NCBI GenBank assembly: GCA_013397865.1
Contig: VZTI01004827.1
Coordinates: forward strand, 47,457 to 111,456
Reading direction: 5' to 3'
Length of the DNA: 64,000 bases
Origin: Struthidea cinerea
Taxonomy: Eukaryota; Chordata; Aves; Passeriformes; Corcoracidae
Shown in pieces: positions 57,171-64,000 of this stretch. Under the pieces are notes generated by a model, which was not told the origin of the DNA, ran no database searches, and saw only the letters and a list, made by a program, of their open reading frames with translations. Within the stretch, counting starts at the first letter, position 1, and the number at the start of each line of letters is the position of its first letter. The position numbers and the translations under genes were made by a program.

Positions 57171-57725
57171 ATTGTTGCCTGATTAGTATTTGATCAAATC
57201 CTATCTGTTTTTTTTGTCCCTGAGACAATCCAGCTCCTCCACATCCGGAGGCGAATTTGCCTCATTCTGTCTGACAAGTGTTTTGTTGGGGAGCAGCGGA
57301 TCAGATCCATGTAAACACGCGGCCGGGGCGGGGAGCCCCGCACTTTTAATTTATCATAAACTCCACAGAACTCATTAGCTTTCATCTTTACATCGCACGT
57401 ATAGAAATGAATTCCGAGCGCACTCAGGGAGGCTTTTTTCTGTGGAGTTTGCTGTACAAATATTTATGGACCTTTTCCTTTGTAGTAGAGATTCCAGTGG
57501 CAAAGCTATCACACGACGAACAGCAGCTTGCGACTTAGGGAAGAGGTTGCCAAAAGCTGTTGTTTATTTAGTCGCGTGGTATTTTGTCTTGAAATTTGTT
57601 TTGCTACTATTTGCAAAAAATACAGGGCTCTCTTGGGAGGAGAAATCGGGATTTTTTGCCTATACTCCAGAAAAATAAAAAGGGAAAAAAGCCTCCCAGA
57701 AAATGAAATCTAAGTGTGTTTGTAC
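57171..57725. promoter_or_regulatory. Strong candidate conserved non-coding element
   Basis: About 550 bases without repeats. CpG words (ACACGCGGCCGGGGCGGG near 57315, CATCGCACG near 57391, TCACACGACG near 57508, GTCGCGTGG near 57571) stay embedded in AT-rich DNA with TTTAATTTATC and AAATATTTATGG. Retained CpG in such surroundings often marks constrained or unmethylated elements. No open frame looks coding. Confidence 0.42.
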
Positions 57726-57880
57726 ATATGAACATAACTTTATAATCAGCATATTTTGAGGATTTTCAGAGCAGGAGGCTGCTCACTGCCCATTCACAGA
57801 ACACACATATGGAGATTTTATGGTGGGTTTTGTTTTAAAGATAATGATTTGTCTCTGCGTTGCAGTTGTTTATGTTTCTG
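57726..57880. other. Unique spacer
   Basis: Short AT-rich spacer with no recognised feature. Confidence 0.4.
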
Positions 57881-58490
57881 TCTATATCTCTTTCCTCTCC
57901 CCTGTTTTATTTAGTAAGGTTTCAGCTGTGAAATTTCTCCATGAAACAATTGATACATTCTCCACACGCTGCAGTGAGGGAAAAAAAGCCCCTTAGATTA
58001 ATGGTCAGTGTCTCATCCACACAAATTTGTGTTACGATACTACCAAGAAGCTGCGAATTACTGACAAGATCTAGAATAATTCCTAATGCTGTCGAAGGCT
58101 TCATTTTCTCCTCCGCATGATGGATGAGGCATAAGAAGTGCTTTCTGAGATCGTTAATGTGCATCATTCTGTTAAGTGTTATTAAAGTCCGTCTGTCTTC
58201 GGCAGCAGAAACAATGGCTTAGCCCTTATTTTGTCTCTCCCTCTGCTAAACTCCAACTGGCTTTTACTAATGTGGCCTATTTTGGGGCTCTTTTAATGGC
58301 TGGCTTGTACCACGGCGTTTTGGTTGGTTTGGGGAATTGTTTTTTCCCTTCGAGTTAAATGTTGGCTCATGGCACGGGAAGGCATGGCGAATTCCCGGCG
58401 ATTCTATCTGTAACCTGTGGATAATGTCCGAGCAGTGCAGGATCCGTACCAAAGCTTCTATTTAAGCTTGGAAAATAGGATTGAACTTTC
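57881..58490. promoter_or_regulatory. Candidate conserved non-coding element overlapping an 81-codon minus-strand frame
   Basis: The minus-strand frame 57922-58167 starts with two Met codons and encodes a Cys-containing, moderately hydrophobic peptide (CLIHHAEEKMKP near residue 13; CGECINCF near residue 68). I recognise no family. The DNA itself is complex with retained CpG (GAGATCGTTAATGTGC near 58146). A non-coding element is the simpler explanation. The sequence to 58490 is similar in style. Confidence 0.38.
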
Positions 58491-58789
58491 CCTTCCGAAG
58501 GGCTGCTCCTGCGGAGCGACGCTGGGCTGTGAAACTACCCCCAGGAGCGCCCGTGTCTGCTCATTTTCCCCTGGATTAATTGTTTAAAAATCTGGGAATT
58601 GCTGTCTGAGGAGAGAGTGAGCTGGTCCTTTGCTGGGAGGAAAGCTGGCACGGGGCAGCCCAAACTCGTCCTGTTCAGGCAGAAATCACTGCCCTGTCCT
58701 GGTCCTGTGGGCATCGCCCCATTCCCCAAGGGGGAGGAGGCCAGGCCCAGATTGCAGATGGATCGTATTAAATCAAAAGTACTTTTAAC
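58491..58789. other. Non-coding sequence, no gene seen
   Basis: Unique, moderately GC-rich sequence with short overlapping open frames and no recognised feature. Confidence 0.45.
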
Positions 58790-59220
58790 CAAACAGAAGA
58801 ATTCACTTTAAAGGTTTTTAACCTTGCTTAAGAGCCAATTTTTCCTTAAGCCCTGCGATAATAAAATACAATATAATTTATAGAGCACTCTCCACGGGTA
58901 TGCATTCCTCCTCTCTTCTTTTTTTTGGTACAGTCAGATAAAACACCCAACAACTGTGATGATAATCAAGAAAAAACAAAAAGCAACTGATCATAAAGCA
59001 TTTAGAAATGTAACATTCCTTTTACAAGGGATTCAGACATCCTTGGGAAGCCTCACTTCTATACTTTTAATAGAATTAGAGAAGTGTGATGCACAGCTGG
59101 TAAAAGCTCAGTCATCCACAGCGCAGCGAGTTTTTGAGTATTTAATTTTATATTTGAATAATTCTCCAGATCAGGCTATAATCATGGATGTCATATAAAA
59201 AGATTTTTTTCATAAATTAC
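58790..59220. promoter_or_regulatory. Candidate regulatory stretch, AT-rich
   Basis: CCTGCGATAATAAAATAC near 58853, GTGATGATAATCAAG near 58956 and ACAGCGCAGCGAG near 59118 lie in repeat-free AT-rich DNA. An 80-codon + frame (58956-59198) has no family resemblance. Call by overall look only. Confidence 0.28.
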
Positions 59221-60060
59221 ATTATTTCACAGATGTGCAAATACTTCTGTGAAAAAAATTACATTGATCAGTTTTTAATACCCCCCTGTCTCACCCTTCA
59301 GTCAAAAGAAAAAATAGCTTTTTTCCCATCTTTGTCTTCAGAAAGGTGCTAGATTGTAAACATCTGAAGGAAATGAAAGGGGGTTGGCCAGTCCACCCCA
59401 AATTCTTTCCAGATTTTCATTCCTTTTACCAGCAGCCTTCTGTTCTTGGAGGAGAGGGAGGAACAGCAGAAGAAAGAGAAAGATGTCTCTGTTTCTTATT
59501 AAAATTTAAAGTGCAAAGCAGGGGCTGTATTTTGCTAATTTTCAATCTGCTAATTGGGAAGGGGGTTAGGAGGTGAGGGGCCGTGGGGACACGGGAGGTT
59601 CGGTGGGATAAAGCCCGGCCGGTGACACGGCCCCAGCGGGGACAGCAGGCACCAGGCACAGCCCCGGCCTCGCTGCCGGAGAGGGCTTGGACTCACTGCA
59701 CTTTGTAATCCCAAATTATAACATCCTGTTTATTTCTCTAATTAGAAAGTGACTCGTTACCAAGAATAAACTTCCCAATAGGCTTGTGCTCTGCCTGGCC
59801 GGGGCTCAGGTCCCTACACCCTCCAGGGTGGCCAAAAGCCTCACACCCGGCATGGGACCAGGAGGTCCCCAGGGCGACCTGGCCGCTGGAACTTGTGTCC
59901 CTCCAGCTCCTGAGCACTTTGCCTTTTATCTGGTCCAAACATGGGAAACATTTAATCGAGGCACAGGCAATTCCACAGCACATCCTCACATGCTGAGTGT
60001 CTGGTTATCGTGGATATTGTTGTGAATGGAAAAGTTTGCCCCAATGTTAAATTCAGGGAT
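59221..60060. other. Non-coding sequence, no gene seen
   Basis: Unique sequence with GC-rich, CpG-bearing patches at 59575-59680 and 59795-59900. No exon or repeat is recognised. Confidence 0.45.
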
Positions 60061-61870
60061 GGTAATTAAGATAAATGCCAACTTCCCAGCTCTCTCATCC
60101 CATCTCCTATGAAGTTACACTTTTAGGGGAAAGGAAGGCTGAAAATAACTTTATAAAAGTTAACCGAGGTGTCACACCCTGCCTGCTTGGGCTTCAATCA
60201 GAGTTGCCGGCTTGTTTTTCAGGGAATTTAGTACCAGATGCACTTGGAGAAAGCAAGCTAAACATCAGAATTTATTTTCAATATGCAAGTGGTATAAAAA
60301 TATGCAAGCCCTGATCTGAGTGCTATGGAAACTGCTCCACAAAAATGTGGAACGAAAGCTGTTACTGTAAGCGTGGTTCATGTCCTGTAACAGCTGTGAC
60401 AGCCCAGCACAGCTCAACACTTGTCCAATTAGATGATAATATTCAAAAGGAAGCCTGATTTAAATAAGATTTGTAATAGTCTTTCACAATTACAAAGTAT
60501 CCTAGTGACAAACATTGTCCCCCTGCCCGGGTCGCCTGGACCCTGCACTGGCCTCGGCTCAGTGGACGAGTCTCTCCCCCCTTGCGCCAGCCCCAAAAGC
60601 ATTTTTCAGGGCTTGTGTTACAGTTATTTGCAGATTATTTTAGGTCTGTGTTCTTTTATATCCACTTGCAAGGAATATTTCAGGAGCAGCCCATGCTTGA
60701 CGTGCCCCTTTTTGGGGAGCAGGAGGACTGGGTGGGGTGGATGTAAAAGCCATTATTGTATTTATGACAGATGGTTTTTAGTTTAGGCAAGGAAGCTCAG
60801 ATAGACACTAGCACAGACACAGGAATGTGGACACGTATCATTAAGCTCTTTCTGTTAATCAAATGCAAGAAATACAGTAAATTTATTTTTATACCTGACC
60901 TGTGGAACAAATATGGCCAATGGATATTACACATAATAGGTCTTAAAAGGAACAATTATAGTTTCCCTTTAACTTTTCTGATTTGTTACAAGTTGTATCT
61001 ATTTCTAAGGTTTTAAGGATACCACTGATTAAAATCATTCTACTGCATAAATTTTAGTTATTTACCATAGTTTGTAAGTATCGTGTGATGACCTTTTTCT
61101 GGCTTCATAAAATCAGTGACTTAATATAATTTAGGATCTGAGAGCGCAAGTTCCTCGATTCATTTATCATTTGATGCTGAAATTTGTTTAGTCTGGATCG
61201 AAGGCCCTATTCAGCTTTTCCTAGTGGCCATAGATTCTTTGTACATTGGAAACTGGGAGACCTTTGTGTCTTGTCTCTTTCTTTCAAGTTTGACCAAAAA
61301 TAGTCATTAAAGACTTCAGAAGCACTCTGACTTTATAAATAAGGGCTCTTGACTGACTCTGATGGGAATTCCATGCACAGAACTAGAATTAGCCCCTATC
61401 TCTAATTTTTCAGAATGGCAAAGTGTGTTAATGTAGAATACACCTTGAATTAAGTGGTCGGTTTTGACTGTATTCCAGACAACTTTTTATGAATGCAATT
61501 AAATAGTGAGTTTTAATAGCTTCGGGAGAATTAAGTTTGAAATTGTTCTATAAAGAATGTGTATAGATATATATAGATAGAAGATAGACTTAGCTGAAAG
61601 CAGAAGGCAATACAGTAATTTATTTTAAAAATTCTTCTGTAGTTGGTGTGAGTGATTTCAAATGGGATCCCGGAATCTCCAAGCCAAAGCTCTCATCTTC
61701 TAAGGAATTTCAGTTACCTGGAATAAAATGTTGCCTTAGAAATTATTGACGTAATAGTCCCCTTGGGAACCCCAGAGCAGTCAAAGAGAAATCCAACAAT
61801 AAATCCAGGGGCCACCTGGATAACTCCCATTAAAGGCTTTTTTTCAGTGGAAAAAATTCTTTAAAAGCTT
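60061..61870. other. AT-rich unique sequence with possible regulatory elements
   Basis: Long repeat-free AT-rich DNA. A short TA/GATA patch lies at 61563-61588. Stretches near 60420-60500, 60770-60980 and 61040-61560 look complex and could be conserved, but I see no specific motif cluster. Open frames are short or composition-driven. Confidence 0.35.
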
Positions 61871-62780
61871 AATTCTTCCTAAATGTAAAGTCCAGCGATC
61901 GTGTTTCTGTAGAACTTTTACAGTTGGGTGTTTCACTTTATTTTGTTTAAAGAACTTCTCCAGGGCTCCGGGCCAGTGACACCAGCCCTGTGTTTTCCCT
62001 GCAGCCCCCCCGCCCCGTGCAGCCCCTCTGCAGTGGCTGGGGAGCCAAAGGGCACCAAGCACACACGGAGCTGTGCCTTGGGCTGCGATACTGGTGTGCG
62101 TCAAACCTCGCCCAGAGCTGGGCCCAGCAGTGCCCCCGCCACGGGACCCCACTGCAGGAGTCCCGCTCCACTGACTCCTGAGCAGGGATGGGAACTGGAC
62201 TGGCTCCTGCCAACGCCTGGTTGTGTGTTCGAAATGCTGCTGCAGAACTGCACAGTTCTGGAAAAGCAGCGGGCAGCCCGCCTCCAACCCGAGCCCTCTG
62301 AGCGGAGCGCTGGGGATTAGTTACATCTGCTTTTCTCCAGAAAAATAACAAATGAAAAAAAGCCCTTCTGTGCCCGTTGCAGTCCCTGGTGTGCACAAGT
62401 AGCCCGGCAGAGCAGCTCAGTCTGGAAAGGCTGGAAGTCGCGGAGAATTTCCATGTCCGTGTGACAGACGGAGCAGTTCCCGGAGCATTCCCTGCTCCGC
62501 AGCTCGTCCACCGCAGGAGTGAGAGGTGCAATCCTTGTTTCTTGGAGGGACCGGCAGCCCCTCCAGGCAGTGCCGCTGAAAATCGCCGGGGCTGGTTTGG
62601 AATGAGGGGATATGTGTGGTCTGACTCGACTGAAAACAAAGCTGTTTTTTAAGGGGGGTGTGAGGTGAAATACAGGTACCTCAGGACATCCCGGGGCATG
62701 TGCACATGGACACGCAAAATCACAGATTGCACCCGCTCCGTGTTCTCCACAATCCGAGCTGTGTTTTGTGCTGCAGCAAA
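61871..62780. other. GC-richer unique sequence, no gene supported
   Basis: Several frames are open together, including 230 codons on the minus strand (61947-62639) and 130 on the plus strand. No domain or splice structure is recognised, and overlap on both strands argues against coding. Confidence 0.45.
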
Positions 62781-63366
62781 AAGGCACTGTGTGGCTTTTG
62801 ATTGAAAATATTCAGGAATAAATCATAATCCCATAGACCAGTGGAAATTTTATCACAATTTAATTCTCTATCAACATTTTTAAAAGGAAAAAGAGGACAA
62901 GAATGAAGCGTGTTATTCTTAGTTGTCTGTATTATTAGTTAACATCAGCTGTCTGCTGATCCCCAGTACAAAGGACATTATAAACCACATTTTAAAAAAA
63001 AGACACTTTTGATTTTCGTAGAAATACATATAAAAATAGATTCAGTGTTTGTGGGTATTTACATATGGGTGTTTTACAGATTTCCTGGTGTGGTGGCTGG
63101 AAGACAAACCTCTTTTAAACCCTGTGAAATTCACATTTCACTGAATTTAACGTATTCTAAGTTATACATAATATATATTTTGAAGTAGTTTTACATTTTT
63201 TCTATAGGCTTCGATTTTCAACAGTGTCTACTTTTCATGTATAATGAAGGTATCATTTATAACAAGATTTTAAACAGTCCAAGTCAGTTATTTATACTGG
63301 TTTTTATCTTGAAATAAGGTTTGCTGTACCTTTTGGTTTTGCTTTATTTACCTCATCATTCCCTTA
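62781..63366. other. AT-rich unique sequence, no gene seen
   Basis: Repeat-free AT-rich DNA with an A8 run at about 62994-63001 and TATATATTT near 63171. Possible but unsupported regulatory content. Confidence 0.4.
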
Positions 63367-64000
63367 TCACCCAGAGCCTTTTTTGCAATTGTATTTATTT
63401 AAAAAGGTATTTTTTTTTACTTTTAATATAATTGTGTTGTTTAGACAAGAGTTTTTTTTTCTTGTGAGTATTAAGGAACTTGTTTTGCTGCTCTCCCCGG
63501 AGCAGTTCAGTGCAGCAATATGTGCAGTCAAACGGGGAAGATGCCCAAATTGTCTGTTCCTGTGCTTGGGATTCAGACAAGCAGGCACCATCTCTGTTCC
63601 TGTAAGGAGCAGTGAAATTTGGTGTCGTGGATCTGGGTTTAAACTGTTCCAGAAGCAATTTCTTTTTATAGGCCACTGTTTTTCTGGACATTTTCCTGTG
63701 TTTTTGAGCAGAAAGCAGCTTTGCTGCACTAGAGACGTAATCATTGAGTGTGGGCTGCGCTGGGTAGGACGGGGCCACATTCTCACTCTGGGATAATGCA
63801 TGGAACTATGTGGGATAAGGGCAGCAGAGCCAGTTCTGTTCATCTTGGCCTTGCTCATCACCTCCCCTGCCCACAGAACCTCCCGTGGCTGCATGAGCTG
63901 TGTCTGCCTGCCGGGACAAGGGACCCTCAGTGCTGCCCACAGGGATGGAGCAGCCCAGAGAGCCCAGCTCCAGCCCAGGGAACCCACCCCCATCCCATCC
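63367..64000. other. Window-end sequence with a long open minus-strand frame; no gene supported
   Basis: A 208-codon minus-strand frame (63367-63993) overlaps another of 127 codons on the same strand and a 137-codon + frame. The encoded protein is Lys/Asn-rich at one end and Trp/Pro-rich at the other, with no domain I recognise. The frame reaches almost to the window edge, so a longer open region beyond it cannot be excluded. Confidence 0.35.

Noticed and set aside
61947..62639. 230-codon minus-strand open frame
   Set aside because: Overlaps 147-codon and 156-codon minus frames and a 130-codon plus frame; composition-driven and without recognisable family.
63367..63993. 208-codon minus-strand frame at the window end
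   Set aside because: No domain; another frame on the same strand and one on the opposite strand are also open. Kept only as a note because the edge cuts the region.
1..64000. CRISPR array, bacterial operon, tRNA, rRNA or known microRNA
   Set aside because: No spaced direct repeats of CRISPR type, no cloverleaf or rRNA sequence and none of the common conserved microRNA seeds in hairpin context were found by eye; the repeat content is avian.

Overview
This window looks like non-coding nuclear DNA from a bird, probably a songbird. The main evidence is repeat content. At least ten copies of the 3' end of the CR1 LINE are present, all 5'-truncated. Their inner sequence runs from an ATTCTTCCCTGTGAGGGTGG-type block, through CCCTGGAAGTGTCCAAGGCC-like and GGAAGGTGTCCCTGCCCATG-like blocks, to a terminal ATTCTGGG/ATTCTATG octamer. 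That structure is the hallmark of avian CR1. The songbird assignment rests on my memory of this CR1 subfamily and is weaker. I found no bacterial-style operons and no convincing protein-coding exon, rRNA, tRNA, known microRNA or CRISPR. Open frames of 60 to 280 codons occur in all six frames. The longest lie inside CR1 copies or GC-rich stretches and look accidental.

Layout. 1-2.4 kb: AT-rich unique sequence with a homeodomain-motif-rich start. 2.4-10 kb: four CR1 copies, a CpG-rich block with a CTCF-like site and a GC-rich minisatellite broken by an assembly gap (3286-3326), a degenerate GT-rich minisatellite, and a C-run tract. 10-26.7 kb: no CR1 recognised; an RFX X-box palindrome (11.33 kb), a strong G-quadruplex motif (16.3 kb) and two stretches that look like conserved non-coding elements (17.8 and 21.1 kb). 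26.7-48.5 kb: six younger CR1 copies, two older CR1 scraps, short tandem duplications and several candidate regulatory stretches, the best at 41.5-41.8 kb. 48.5-64 kb: no transposon recognised; a GT microsatellite with a second gap (51554-51618), a CpG-rich island-like block (53.3-54.3 kb) and an almost continuous run of regulatory-looking sequence.

Interpretation. The pattern is long TE-poor blocks, many TAAT/octamer/NKX-like motifs, CpG-rich patches and no exons. It fits a gene desert or very long intron beside a developmental regulator. That is inference: I could not align anything, and I cannot name the locus. The element calls below are sequence-based impressions unless a motif or repeat is stated exactly. 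All ten younger CR1 copies lie in the same orientation, which is the clearest unusual large-scale pattern.
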